A stretch of 35,630 bases of DNA, from positions 1 through 35,630 of the forward strand of contig CAZRIZ010000006.1 of assembly GCA_964600285.1 (NCBI GenBank), written 5' to 3'. Below the pieces are notes generated by a model, which saw nothing but the letters and a program-made list of their open reading frames with translations, ran no database searches and had not been told where the DNA came from. Positions within the stretch are counted from its first letter, which is position 1. Each line of letters begins with the position of its first letter. Shown here in pieces: positions 1 to 7,476 of this stretch. Both the position numbers and the translations under genes were made by a program. Origin of the DNA: CAZRIZ01 sp964600285. GTDB lineage: Bacteria > Patescibacteriota > Saccharimonadia > Saccharimonadales > Saccharimonadaceae.

Positions 1-291
1 GCTTGGTCTTCGGTAATAAACAGCTTTAATATTAGAAGTTACAACAAGTCATTATTTAAGATTGGCATAATGTCAAACCCAGCGCTATTTTGGGGCATTA
101 TGGGGTCAATTGGATTGACCGCCGTTGTCGCTACAGTGCCGTTCCTAGCCGAAATCTTTTATTGCGCCCCTCTGAGCTGGGGTCATTGGTTGGTCGCCAT
201 CGGGCTATCTATTGTGCCGCTGATTGTAGGAGAACTGCACAAACTCTACCTTAATCGCAAACCAGCCACTCTACAAAGAGGCACAGCTTAG
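1..291 (+). CDS. C-terminal end of a cation-transporting P-type ATPase (5' partial)
   Basis: The reading frame is open from the first base of the window, so this is the tail of a longer gene that begins upstream. The roughly 96 visible residues resemble the C-terminal membrane domain of Ca2+/Mg2+-type P-type ATPases (Cation_ATPase_C). An N-x-R-S-x-N-K-S-L-F stretch at residues 8-19 is followed by two hydrophobic segments (about residues 28-50 and 59-76). The VPFLAEIF and PLSWGHW motifs and a final E-L-H-K are typical of the last two helices. The ATP-binding and phosphorylation domains lie outside the window, so the transported ion cannot be stated. The ATG at 70 is internal and is not a credible start. 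Confidence 0.8.
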   Translation, partial: AWSSVINSFNIRSYNKSLFKIGIMSNPALFWGIMGSIGLTAVVATVPFLAEIFYCAPLSWGHWLVAIGLSIVPLIVGELHKLYLNRKPATLQRGTA

Positions 292-360
292 CCTATTAAG
301 TGAACTCCCGCATTCACGCACAATTTAACGACAGTGAACAATAAAATTGCTAAACTACTA

Positions 361-371
361 TATAATATAAT
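361..371 (+). promoter_or_regulatory. -10 boxes of the rhodanese gene (leaderless start predicted)
   Basis: Two overlapping TATAAT boxes lie at 361-366 and 366-371. The second ends 7 bases before the ATG at 379, so transcription should begin at or next to the A of the start codon. No Shine-Dalgarno precedes that ATG and no good -35 is visible. Confidence 0.6.
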
Positions 372-378
372 ATGATTT

Positions 379-774
379 ATGAAAAGATTTTTTATAAGTT
401 TAGGGATTCTAGGATCGATTATGGGGTTAGTGTTTATGATCAACTGTTCAGGAGGTTCAACATGCTTCGGGGCGAAGCCGCCAGAAGATGATGGTAACGA
501 AATGTTGGTAGAGAAAACAAAAGTCTTTGATGTTCGTACGGCAGAAGAATATTCAGACGGTCATGCCGAAGGCGCAGAGCTACTTCCGGTCACAGATTTG
601 CAAGCAGGTAAACTACCCGATTTAGACAAAGACGCCCCGATAGCCGTCTATTGTCGTAGCGGAAATCGCTCGGCCGCTGCCAAGCAAATTTTAGAAGCAG
701 CTGGATTTACCAACGTCAAAGATTATGGCGGAATAGATAACTTGCAAAAATACGATCTGAAGTTAGTTCAATAA
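379..774 (+). CDS. Membrane-anchored rhodanese-like sulfurtransferase
   Basis: A 131-aa protein with one rhodanese homology domain. Residues 1-25 are a basic start plus a hydrophobic stretch, giving a signal peptide or signal anchor. A Cys follows at 23, but the preceding M-I-N is not a proper lipobox, so lipoprotein status is doubtful. The domain covers about residues 46-128. It has the FDVRTAEEY entry motif and the active-site loop Y-C92-R-S-G-N-R-S, in which C92 would carry the persulfide. The family transfers sulfane sulfur or serves in redox and sulfide handling; the exported location suggests an envelope thiol role. No SD precedes the ATG, and a -10 ends 7 bases upstream. The 3' end overlaps the convergent TraX gene by 12 bases. 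Confidence 0.85.
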   Translation: MKRFFISLGILGSIMGLVFMINCSGGSTCFGAKPPEDDGNEMLVEKTKVFDVRTAEEYSDGHAEGAELLPVTDLQAGKLPDLDKDAPIAVYCRSGNRSAAAKQILEAAGFTNVKDYGGIDNLQKYDLKLVQ

Positions 775-1494
775 TTTATATACTAAAGCCAAAACTACCT
801 GGTGCGATGGGTAGTAAAGATAAAAGAAATAACGAGGCATCTTAAACATAAACAACCGGTGTTGTCTAAGCCAGTTATTAAATTTCTCAGTTAAAAAGAT
901 TGCTAAAAGCGAAAGCTGGGCGAATGGTTGTATAAGGGCGATATAACTTTGCGCATTGCTCTGAAAGATATTCAAAACACTATCTACAGCAAGGCTGACC
1001 GATAGGATAATTAAAGCCAGGAACTGATTTTTTACATAATAAAATGTAGCACCCAAAGCTAGCACTAGCCAACCATATTCTATGTCACAAAACACATAGA
1101 AAGGGATTAGGAGCAACTTTGCCCAGGTCGAACCAGCTAAGAGTACAACTAGCCCGGCTAAGTTAAATACGATATTAAAGTGATTGATGCCTATAGCAAA
1201 ATAAAGAACTACTTGGGCAAAAATCGCCAAGGCGATGAGACGCCAAAAATATCCTAAAACGTTTTTACCACGACGAACAGTTTCAGCAGTTAAAAAAACA
1301 AAAATCGGCATAGCTAAGCGGCCGATAATTCTAAAAACTAGGACGTTCGGAAATAGAAAGAAACCAATATGGTCAATCGTCATCGTCACAATGGCCAAGA
1401 TTTTTAAAACATTGACGCTAGGACTGATTTGGCTGGGCTTCAAGTCACCGCTGATTGAGCCATCTGAAACTACATCTGGACGACTGCCGCTCAT
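763..1494 (-). CDS. TraX-family membrane protein
   Basis: 243 residues, strongly hydrophobic, with about seven predicted membrane segments. After a 25-residue polar N-terminus comes the TraX-family signature: LKILAIVTMTIDHIGFFLFP-like sequence at residues 30-49, with the paired D41-H42, then RIIGRLAMPIFVFLTAE at 55-71. TraX acetylates the F-pilin N-terminus in conjugative plasmids, but chromosomal homologues far from any conjugation genes are common and of unknown substrate, so I call only the family. A strong GGAGGG SD precedes the ATG. It follows the 482-aa membrane gene by 12 bases, and the SD overlaps that gene's TAG stop, so the two are probably cotranscribed. The 3' end overlaps the rhodanese gene tail to tail. 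Confidence 0.8.
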   Translation of the reverse strand: MSGSRPDVVSDGSISGDLKPSQISPSVNVLKILAIVTMTIDHIGFFLFPNVLVFRIIGRLAMPIFVFLTAETVRRGKNVLGYFWRLIALAIFAQVVLYFAIGINHFNIVFNLAGLVVLLAGSTWAKLLLIPFYVFCDIEYGWLVLALGATFYYVKNQFLALIILSVSLAVDSVLNIFQSNAQSYIALIQPFAQLSLLAIFLTEKFNNWLRQHRLFMFKMPRYFFYLYYPSHQVVLALVYKLLN

Positions 1495-1506
1495 TTATGC
1501 TCCCTC

Positions 1507-2955
1507 CTACCGATAGAGAATATCCCACGAACTAGAGGGGTTTGTAGCGACGCCTGCGTGAAAAACTAAAATTACCACAGAAAAGATAATAACGAGGATT
1601 GTGAGCCACAGTAGCTCTAGCCCAATCACATGAAGAAAAGATTTTCGCCCAGACTTCATAGCAGCCCTAATTGCCGGATAAAGAATTGCTGTGAAGAAGG
1701 CAATTACAGCCAAAGATATCTTCATGGCTAGAAGTGGAAATGACAGAATCGGTGAGACCTCATAACCATCGACATAAGAACGAGCCGGGCTTTGCCAGGA
1801 GGCTAAGAACGGAGTAGCTAGAAGTACGGCTGATGAAGCGATGGCTCCAACCAACCCCGACAAGATATTCCTTCTAGAAAAGATTGGGTTAACCGGCTCA
1901 CTAACCACAGGTTCGTTTTTTGTTTGCTTTGGTTGTGGCTTATCACTACTTAACGTTGTTTTTTTTACAACCTTTGCCTTGTTGGCACGAGATTTTCGGT
2001 AGAACTTAACTGCACATAAGATCGAAACAATCAAGATGGCTAAACCAACCACAATCCAGATTAACCTAGTCAAGTTAAGCAGGAACCAGTTTTGGGCATA
2101 TTCACCACTGACCGAAAGAGTCTCGTACGGGGCAAGATCATTGGCCTCTTTTACTAATATGCCCGCACGACCAATTTGGTGTTGCACCCTATCAAGATCT
2201 CTACTCTCTAAAGAGCTACCGCTATCCAACTCGTTTTTTATCGAAGCACTAGAGTCATAATTCACCTGAGACGGCCGGCCGCGCAAGACAAGATCACTAT
2301 CAACATCAATCGCTACAGACACCTCCTTAATGCGCGAATCAACTTCAGCAGTTTCAAAATTATACTTAAACGTTGACAAGCCCTTAGTTACGTAGTCTTT
2401 GGTAGCATAGGATATTATCAAAGCTGTCGTCTTGTTTGGAGCAACCTCTTTTGGGAGCTCGACCAGAAAGGTATTGTCTTCAGATCGCTGATACTTTGCC
2501 TTAGTATAAGATGCCACAGAAGAGCCATCATAGTAATAGAGTCGGCTTCCATTAGTGTAATCGGGGTCTACGTACTTTAAGCAGGCTCGTTTAAAATCAT
2601 ATTCCGCACACTCCTGAGGCAATTCCATTTGATAGATTGTCATCTCATACGGGTGGATGGCTGGTAAAGAAAACTTATACGTCTTCATGGTCTCTTCCGT
2701 AAAGTTGGTCGTGACTAATTTACCATAGACAATCGCTTCACCATTACCCCTAAGAACAACGCTGTAATAATGGTTTTGCCCGAAAAAGAGCGAACCACTG
2801 CCACTGCTATCGTCTTCCTCGATTGCGGCTTCCAGATCTATTGACACTGCTTCTAAAGCACCAGATTTCTGAGCATTTAGTAGTATTCCCGTGAATGCAA
2901 AGATAATTGCAAGAATCACCAGATTAATTTTGCGAGCAAACCGCCTAGTTTTCAT
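1507..2955 (-). CDS. Exported multi-domain membrane protein of unknown function
   Basis: I do not recognise this 482-aa family. A basic start and hydrophobic stretch (residues 10-28) form a signal peptide or anchor. Residues 30-290 are polar, rich in Tyr, Ser and beta-type sequence, and contain C116 and C125, which could form a disulfide outside the cell. A membrane segment follows at about 292-318, then a Lys-rich linker (319-360) that is probably cytoplasmic, then three more segments at about 363-387, 403-430 and 442-468. The start has a strong GGAGGT SD 4 bases upstream of the ATG. It is the first gene of a two-gene unit with the TraX-like gene. The layout suggests a surface ectodomain tethered to a small helical bundle, but no enzymatic motif is visible. 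Confidence 0.75.
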   Translation of the reverse strand: MKTRRFARKINLVILAIIFAFTGILLNAQKSGALEAVSIDLEAAIEEDDSSGSGSLFFGQNHYYSVVLRGNGEAIVYGKLVTTNFTEETMKTYKFSLPAIHPYEMTIYQMELPQECAEYDFKRACLKYVDPDYTNGSRLYYYDGSSVASYTKAKYQRSEDNTFLVELPKEVAPNKTTALIISYATKDYVTKGLSTFKYNFETAEVDSRIKEVSVAIDVDSDLVLRGRPSQVNYDSSASIKNELDSGSSLESRDLDRVQHQIGRAGILVKEANDLAPYETLSVSGEYAQNWFLLNLTRLIWIVVGLAILIVSILCAVKFYRKSRANKAKVVKKTTLSSDKPQPKQTKNEPVVSEPVNPIFSRRNILSGLVGAIASSAVLLATPFLASWQSPARSYVDGYEVSPILSFPLLAMKISLAVIAFFTAILYPAIRAAMKSGRKSFLHVIGLELLWLTILVIIFSVVILVFHAGVATNPSSSWDILYR

Positions 2956-3181
2956 ACGACCTCCAGATTATTACTTCAAGCATAATACAACGCTAGCCAT
3001 ACCGTCAAGCAACGTTTTATTTTAACCATGTTGGCGCTCAGAGGTAGCGCGGACAAAATTTAAGAGAATTTGTGGTTATATGATTCAATTCATGAAAGAT
3101 GTTATATGATAAAGACGAGGAGTTTCTCCAATAGCCATAAGCAAAAACCCTTGGTTTAGTAAAATAATAGAGAGCGATATT
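2956..3181. other. Divergent intergenic region
   Basis: 226 bases between the minus-strand membrane gene and the plus-strand DUF2185 gene. It holds the promoter of the former and, for the latter, a possible -10 (TAAAAT at 3160-3165). A 10-base direct repeat, GTTATATGAT, occurs at 3075-3084 and 3101-3110, and each copy includes a -10-like TATGAT. No gene of credible length was found here. Confidence 0.5.
2982..3008 (-). promoter_or_regulatory. Probable promoter of the membrane protein-TraX unit
   Basis: On the minus strand TTGACG (3003-3008) and TATTAT (2982-2987) are separated by 15 bases, shorter than the ideal 17. The predicted start is near 2975, which leaves a leader of about 20 bases containing the GGAGGT ribosome binding site. 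Confidence 0.45.
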
Positions 3182-3532
3182 ATGTCAAATAAAGATTTCA
3201 GATTAAAAGCTGACGACATTAAAAAATTAATAGATTCAAATTTAGACTGCCTTGCTACTGATAGAATTACAGTAGATGGTTGTAAGGTAGGTTTTATATA
3301 TAGAGACAATCCTGTTGGAAAATATCCAGACAGCGGTTGGTGCTTTTTTGCCGGAGATGAATCTGATGAGTATGCTAATGACCCTAGTAATTCGGGAGTT
3401 TATCACTTAAATACTATTTGTAATTATGACCCAGACATTATGCCTTTTTTGGATTCAGATTACGGCACGGCATATTATAGAGATAAGGAAGGCAACTTTC
3501 TAATTGATAAAAAATGGAAACCGTCGGAATAA
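3182..3532 (+). CDS. DUF2185 / Imm33-type immunity-like protein
   Basis: A 116-aa soluble protein with the hallmarks of DUF2185 (also named Imm33): VGFIYRDNP, then DSGWCFFAGDESDEYANDP, YHLNTICNYDP and MPFLDSDYGTAY, ending in a charged tail. In polymorphic toxin systems members of this family act as immunity proteins, but many are orphans of unknown function, and no toxin gene is next to it here. The gene is visibly richer in A and T than its neighbours and uses AT-ending codons (GAT, AAT, TAT), a hint of acquisition. The ribosome binding site is weak (AGAGAG about 9 bases upstream). It stands alone between a minus-strand unit and the FAD oxidase. Confidence 0.75.
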   Translation: MSNKDFRLKADDIKKLIDSNLDCLATDRITVDGCKVGFIYRDNPVGKYPDSGWCFFAGDESDEYANDPSNSGVYHLNTICNYDPDIMPFLDSDYGTAYYRDKEGNFLIDKKWKPSE

Positions 3533-3591
3533 GTTATCGGTATTATATTTTCATAACGTGCTTATTTATTTTTATCTTTTAGGACCGCTTG

Positions 3592-3600
3592 TGCTAAAAT
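3592..3600 (+). promoter_or_regulatory. Extended -10 of the FAD oxidase unit
   Basis: TGcTAAAAT, an extended -10 box, would start transcription near 3607. The leader of about 27 bases contains a GGAG ribosome binding site before the ATG at 3634. Confidence 0.5.
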
Positions 3601-3633
3601 TAGTTTAACTATGATGTTTTTTGGAGACTAAAC

Positions 3634-5250
3634 ATGAATAAAATTGCCCAGTATCTGAACAATAACCTGACCGGTGAAGCTTTGACCACACCAGTTGTTC
3701 GACTCAACTATTCTCGCGATCGTAGCGTCTTGCGGATTGCCCCTACCGGTGTTATATTTCCACGATCAACTGACGATCTGCGCAAAGTCGCTAAATTAAC
3801 CTCTCAATTGGGTAAAAAAGGCAAGCCTATTGGCATAACCGCTCGAGGTAAGGGGCACAGTCAAACCGGAGCCGCCATTGGACGAGACTTCGTCATTGAC
3901 CTTAATCGGTATCTGAACCAAGTCTTAGACATCGACGAAAATCAGGGATTAGTGCACGTCCAGGCTGGAGCTGAAGTTGCTAAAATTGATGCTCTTGCCA
4001 AGAGCCACGGGCTTTGTTTGCCATTTGAAGTTTCCGACAATCAAACTATCGGTGGTGTTCTTGGATCAAACAATGCTAAGTTGAATATATCAAAAGTTAA
4101 AGACATCTCCGAAACAATCGATCAGCTTGAAGTGGTTCTATCCAATGGGGACATCATACAAACCAAGAGGCTATCACGTCGCGAACTAGACAAGAAACTG
4201 GGTCTAGCTAGTTTCGAAGGCGAGGTATATCGCGAAATAGACAAGATTATCGAAGAGAACGGTGAGTTGCTTGAAAAAATCGACACAGCACGAACTGATA
4301 ACTTTGGCTATCATTCTATTGCGCTAGTCAAAAGAAAAGATGGCTCGTTTGATTTAACGCCCCTTTTAATTGGTTCACAAGGCACGCTCGGTTTAATTTC
4401 TGAGGCTATTTTAAAACTCGATATTTTAATGCCTGAGCCACAAGTAGCGGTAGCTTCATTCTTAAATACTGATGATGCCCTTGACGCACAAGAGGCGCTA
4501 CTTAAACTCGAGCCAGCCTACTGCGAAATTTACCACGCCGATATTTTAGCTAACGCCATCGAAAATGGTAAGTCGTTTGCATTTTACGATCAAGCCCTGG
4601 AGACTTTTGCCCAAACACCGGCTGTCTATTTGTTATCCAAATGGAATACTAAGAACAAGTATGCTGCCAAGAAACTGGCCAAAAAAGCATCAGCCATCAT
4701 CGCGGAGCACAAAGGCTTTGGTCTAACTTCAGCCAATGAGGAAGAAGTTAAACAGCTCGAGTCTATCAGAGATATTCCTTTGGTCTTTAGTAATGACCAA
4801 CGCGAAACTCAAAATGTAGCATTGGTTAATGGCTTGCAAATCCCTATTTTTCGCTTCAAAGATTTCATCAAAGGGCTAGCTTATATTTCAGAAAAATTAA
4901 ATATTAGTCTACCGTATTACGGTTCTTGCGCTACTGGGATTATGAACCTGCAGACTGAATTTAATCTCAAATCGACCGGCGATAAACAAAAGGTTTACCG
5001 CTTGTTGGGCGCAGTCACGAAACTGGTTAACGATCTTGATGGGATTGTTTGTGCTGGCGAGGGCGAAGGCAGACTTAAATCTCCGTTCGTCTACCAGAAC
5101 GCTAATGAAGACCTATTAAGGATGTTTAAACAAATTAGAAAAGCGTTTGACCCAGACGGCACCATGAACCCAGGAGTCAAAGAACCTACGCCATTAAAAG
5201 ATGTCGTCAGCAGCACGGTGAACGACTATTATAATGGAATCTTCTACTAA
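3634..5250 (+). CDS. FAD-linked oxidase (GlcD / cytokinin-dehydrogenase-like)
   Basis: 538 residues with the two-domain layout of the PCMH/VAO flavoprotein superfamily. The FAD-binding domain (about 36-180) carries ARGKGHSQTGA at 70-80 and TIGGVLGSNN at 138-147. A substrate and cap domain follows. The C-terminal GEGEGRLKSP and FDPDGTMNPG motifs are typical of the FAD-oxidase C-terminal region. H75 in the G-H-S motif corresponds to the histidine that binds FAD covalently in cytokinin dehydrogenase and berberine-bridge-type enzymes, whereas plain GlcD proteins usually lack it, so a covalent flavin is plausible. The substrate is unknown; a sugar, lactone or hydroxy acid is possible. There is no signal peptide. 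A clear GGAG SD precedes the ATG. The SpoU gene starts 17 bases before this gene ends. Confidence 0.85.
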   Translation: MNKIAQYLNNNLTGEALTTPVVRLNYSRDRSVLRIAPTGVIFPRSTDDLRKVAKLTSQLGKKGKPIGITARGKGHSQTGAAIGRDFVIDLNRYLNQVLDIDENQGLVHVQAGAEVAKIDALAKSHGLCLPFEVSDNQTIGGVLGSNNAKLNISKVKDISETIDQLEVVLSNGDIIQTKRLSRRELDKKLGLASFEGEVYREIDKIIEENGELLEKIDTARTDNFGYHSIALVKRKDGSFDLTPLLIGSQGTLGLISEAILKLDILMPEPQVAVASFLNTDDALDAQEALLKLEPAYCEIYHADILANAIENGKSFAFYDQALETFAQTPAVYLLSKWNTKNKYAAKKLAKKASAIIAEHKGFGLTSANEEEVKQLESIRDIPLVFSNDQRETQNVALVNGLQIPIFRFKDFIKGLAYISEKLNISLPYYGSCATGIMNLQTEFNLKSTGDKQKVYRLLGAVTKLVNDLDGIVCAGEGEGRLKSPFVYQNANEDLLRMFKQIRKAFDPDGTMNPGVKEPTPLKDVVSSTVNDYYNGIFY

Positions 5251-5842
5251 AAGAGGCGTTGGTCCGCACCCTAAACCATGGCCAACAGATGAAAAATATG
5301 ACCAAGAACTCTTAAAAAACGGCGATACTCGTAACGTCGCTGATGATTATCGCTATTGGAAAAACTCCGCCATCATAGAACACTTATCGAGTAAGAGAAC
5401 TTGTTTGGAAATTGCAATTGAAAACTTGGACCACGATTTTAATATGGGAACAATTGTGCGTAGCGCCAACGCCTTTAACGCTAGAACCGTACATATCATA
5501 GGTCGGAAACAGTGGAACAAGCGTGGCGCAATGGTAACAAATCGATATCTCGAAGTTCTGCATTACCCAACACTAGATGATTTCCTCAGTAAAATTAATG
5601 GCAAGACTTTAGTTGCAATTGATAACCAACCTGGAGCTCAACCGCTTGGACAATTTAACTTTCCTAGAGATTCAATTTTAATTTTTGGAAGCGAAGCCGC
5701 TGGTATCAGCAATCAACTCCTTAAACACTGCGAAACTATGGTGGAAATTGAACAATTTGGCTCAACTCGCTCAATTAATGTTGGCGTCGCTGCCGGCATC
5801 GTGATGTATCAATACATTAAGCAACATGTGCTAAAATCATAA
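5234..5842 (+). CDS. SpoU/TrmH-family RNA 2'-O-methyltransferase
   Basis: 202 residues. A polar N-terminal extension (1-55) precedes a SPOUT-fold catalytic domain with all three family motifs: motif 1 N-M-G-T-I-V-R-S-A-N-A (about 70-80), motif 2 LIFGSEAAGIS (about 149-159) and motif 3 IEQFGSTRSINVGVAAGIVMY (about 172-192). The family methylates ribose in tRNA or rRNA using AdoMet, with the C-terminal trefoil knot binding the cofactor. The actual target base cannot be read from the sequence. The start lies inside the FAD oxidase gene and lacks its own SD, so translation is probably coupled. A second, shorter family member sits at 32693-33190. Confidence 0.88.
   Translation: MESSTKRGVGPHPKPWPTDEKYDQELLKNGDTRNVADDYRYWKNSAIIEHLSSKRTCLEIAIENLDHDFNMGTIVRSANAFNARTVHIIGRKQWNKRGAMVTNRYLEVLHYPTLDDFLSKINGKTLVAIDNQPGAQPLGQFNFPRDSILIFGSEAAGISNQLLKHCETMVEIEQFGSTRSINVGVAAGIVMYQYIKQHVLKS
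5829..5837 (+). promoter_or_regulatory. Extended -10 inside the SpoU gene, placed for a leaderless start
   Basis: TGcTAAAAT lies in the last codons of the SpoU gene and ends 7 bases before the ATG at 5845. That is the same spacing as at the other predicted leaderless genes. The following gene has no SD. Confidence 0.45.
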
Positions 5843-5844
5843 GT

Positions 5845-6096
5845 ATGAATAAATGGTCTAAATTTCGAATTATTGTCAACGTACTACTGCTCGGTATTTG
5901 CGCCTACTTTGTTATCACCGCAGGTAAACCCGAAATTAGACCTATTGATATTGTTATAGGTGTAATTTTAGTTATAGTAGCGTTTATATTAATGTTTTAT
6001 ACTCGTCGGCTAGAGAGAATTATGGCCCGAAGCCAAAAAAAGACGAGTTCAGAAAAAAAGAAGCCGACTGAGAAGAAACCAGCAAAGATTAGCTAA
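5845..6096 (+). CDS. Small two-helix membrane protein with Lys-rich tail
   Basis: 83 residues, not recognised as a named family. Two hydrophobic segments (about 7-25 and 34-52) are joined by a short polar turn. They are followed by a strongly basic C-terminal tail (53-83) made of Lys, Ser, Glu and Pro. By the positive-inside rule both ends would be cytoplasmic. It sits 2 bases after the SpoU gene and 29 bases before trigger factor, and lacks an SD. The basic tail could touch RNA, ribosomes or membrane lipid, but that is only a guess. Confidence 0.65.
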   Translation: MNKWSKFRIIVNVLLLGICAYFVITAGKPEIRPIDIVIGVILVIVAFILMFYTRRLERIMARSQKKTSSEKKKPTEKKPAKIS

Positions 6097-6109
6097 ATAC
6101 CTCAGTTTT

Positions 6110-6118
6110 TGATAGAAT
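6110..6118 (+). promoter_or_regulatory. Extended -10 of tig (leaderless start predicted)
   Basis: TGaTAGAAT ends 7 bases before the tig ATG at 6126. A TATAAT at 6118-6123 is closer to consensus but lies only 2 bases from the ATG, so it would put the start of transcription inside the gene. No SD is present. Confidence 0.5.
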
Positions 6119-6125
6119 ATAATCT

Positions 6126-7406
6126 ATGAAACTTGAGAGAAAAGACCTAAAAGAGGCCAAGTTAGAATTTAAAATTAGCTTGACCGCCCAAGAACTCGCC
6201 AGTGCGCAGGAACAAGCTTTAAAAAAGATTGCAAAAAAAACTAAAGCTAAAGGCTTTCGTGAAGGCAAGGCGCCACTTGGCGTAGTTAAACAAAATACCG
6301 ACCAAAATGTTTTGTCCGAGCACACGCTTGATACAGCAGTGAACCAATATTTAATTCAGGCTTTCAACGAAGAGAATATTACCCCTCTGGATCAACCGAG
6401 TGTCACAATTGATAAGTTTGTGCCCGAGCAGGAATTAGAATTTAGAGCAGTATTCGAGGTTCTGCCACAAATTAAGTTACCAAATTATCGCAAACTAAAA
6501 GTTAAAAAAGAGCCAGTAAAGGTGTCCGACGAAGACGTCAGTGAGACACTTGAACATATCCAAAAAAGCTTTGCCGAGGAAGTTGAAGTCGATCGCGACG
6601 CAAAAAATGGCGACCGTACTACAATCGACTTTAAAGGCTTTAAAGATGGGGAGCCTTTTGCCGGTGGGGAAAGTAAAGATTTCCCACTAGAGCTTGGCTC
6701 AGGCAAGTTTATTCCAGGTTTTGAAGACCAGATTGTTGGTCACAAAGCTGGTGAAAAATTTAACATCACAGTAACTTTTCCTAAAGATTATGGTGAGAAG
6801 TCATTAGCTGGCGCCGAAGCTAAGTTCGAAGTCGAGCTTAAAAAAGTTGTCGAACTTAAACTACCAGAAATTAATGACGAACTAGCTAAAAAGACCAAGA
6901 TGTTTAAGACTCTGGATGAATTAAAAGCTGACATCAAGAAGAATCTGTTATTGTCTAAGGAAGAGGCCTCCGTGGAGGACTTCAAAAATAAGCTAGTCGA
7001 GGCCTTGGCTAAAAACACCAAGACTGTTGTCCCAGAGGTTCTGAAAAATGACCAAGTCCGCGCTATTGAGCAAGAGTTTCGTCAGAACTTATCTTATCGA
7101 AGCGTGACTTTAGAACAATGGCTGGACAGTATTGGTAAAAATTATAATGAATGGGTTGAGTCCGAACTAAACCCAGCCGCTGAAACGAGAGTTAAGGCCG
7201 GATTAGCCCTATCCGAGGTTTCAAAAGAACTAGAGATTATAGTTGAAGAGCCAGAAATAGAAGAACAATTAGAAAAACTGAAGTCTCAGTACGGAAAAGA
7301 CGAGGCTACTCTAAAGCAACTTGACAGTCCTCGCGTTCGCACCGATATCCGCAATACTCTAGTTACTCAAAAAACTATTGAAAAACTCGTTGAATTTAAC
7401 GGATAA
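6126..7406 (+). CDS. tig: Trigger factor, ribosome-associated chaperone
   Basis: 426 residues, the normal length for trigger factor. The N-terminal ribosome-binding domain (1-115) has the signature loop G-F-R-E-G-K-A-P at 43-50, equivalent to the GFRxGKxP that docks at ribosomal protein L23. An FKBP-type prolyl isomerase domain follows (about 150-235: GDRTTIDFKGF, LELGSGKFIPGFE, VTFPKDYG). The rest is the helical C-terminal domain that cradles nascent chains. It is the last gene of the 3634-7406 plus-strand group and ends at a hairpin shared with the convergent rsmD operon. No SD is visible at its start. Confidence 0.96.
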   Translation: MKLERKDLKEAKLEFKISLTAQELASAQEQALKKIAKKTKAKGFREGKAPLGVVKQNTDQNVLSEHTLDTAVNQYLIQAFNEENITPLDQPSVTIDKFVPEQELEFRAVFEVLPQIKLPNYRKLKVKKEPVKVSDEDVSETLEHIQKSFAEEVEVDRDAKNGDRTTIDFKGFKDGEPFAGGESKDFPLELGSGKFIPGFEDQIVGHKAGEKFNITVTFPKDYGEKSLAGAEAKFEVELKKVVELKLPEINDELAKKTKMFKTLDELKADIKKNLLLSKEEASVEDFKNKLVEALAKNTKTVVPEVLKNDQVRAIEQEFRQNLSYRSVTLEQWLDSIGKNYNEWVESELNPAAETRVKAGLALSEVSKELEIIVEEPEIEEQLEKLKSQYGKDEATLKQLDSPRVRTDIRNTLVTQKTIEKLVEFNG

Positions 7407-7414
7407 ATAATAAA

Positions 7415-7436
7415 ATAGCCCCGAAAATAAGGCTAT
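7415..7436. terminator. Bidirectional terminator between tig and rsmD
   Basis: A 6-bp stem ATAGCC/GGCTAT (7415-7420 with 7431-7436) encloses a 10-base loop. On the minus strand it is followed by TTTTATTATTTA, a fair U-tract for the rsmD operon. On the plus strand the tail is poorer (CTTCTCATT). It lies between two converging genes. Confidence 0.55.
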
Positions 7437-7476
7437 CTTCTCATTATAGCATATTTTGTATAAAAATACAAGAAGC

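Noticed and set aside
1235..1516. 93-residue open frame on the plus strand inside the TraX gene
   Set aside because: It is a mirror of a well-supported membrane gene, has no SD, and its composition is that of antisense hydrophobic codons.
3533..3633. Possible terminator after the DUF2185 gene (GTTAT/ATAAC stem)
   Set aside because: The stem is 5 AT-rich pairs with a large loop, too weak to call, although T-rich sequence follows.
6118..6123. TATAAT immediately before the tig start codon
   Set aside because: It is only 2 bases from the ATG, so it would start transcription inside the gene. The overlapping TGaTAGAAT at 6110-6118 has the right spacing.
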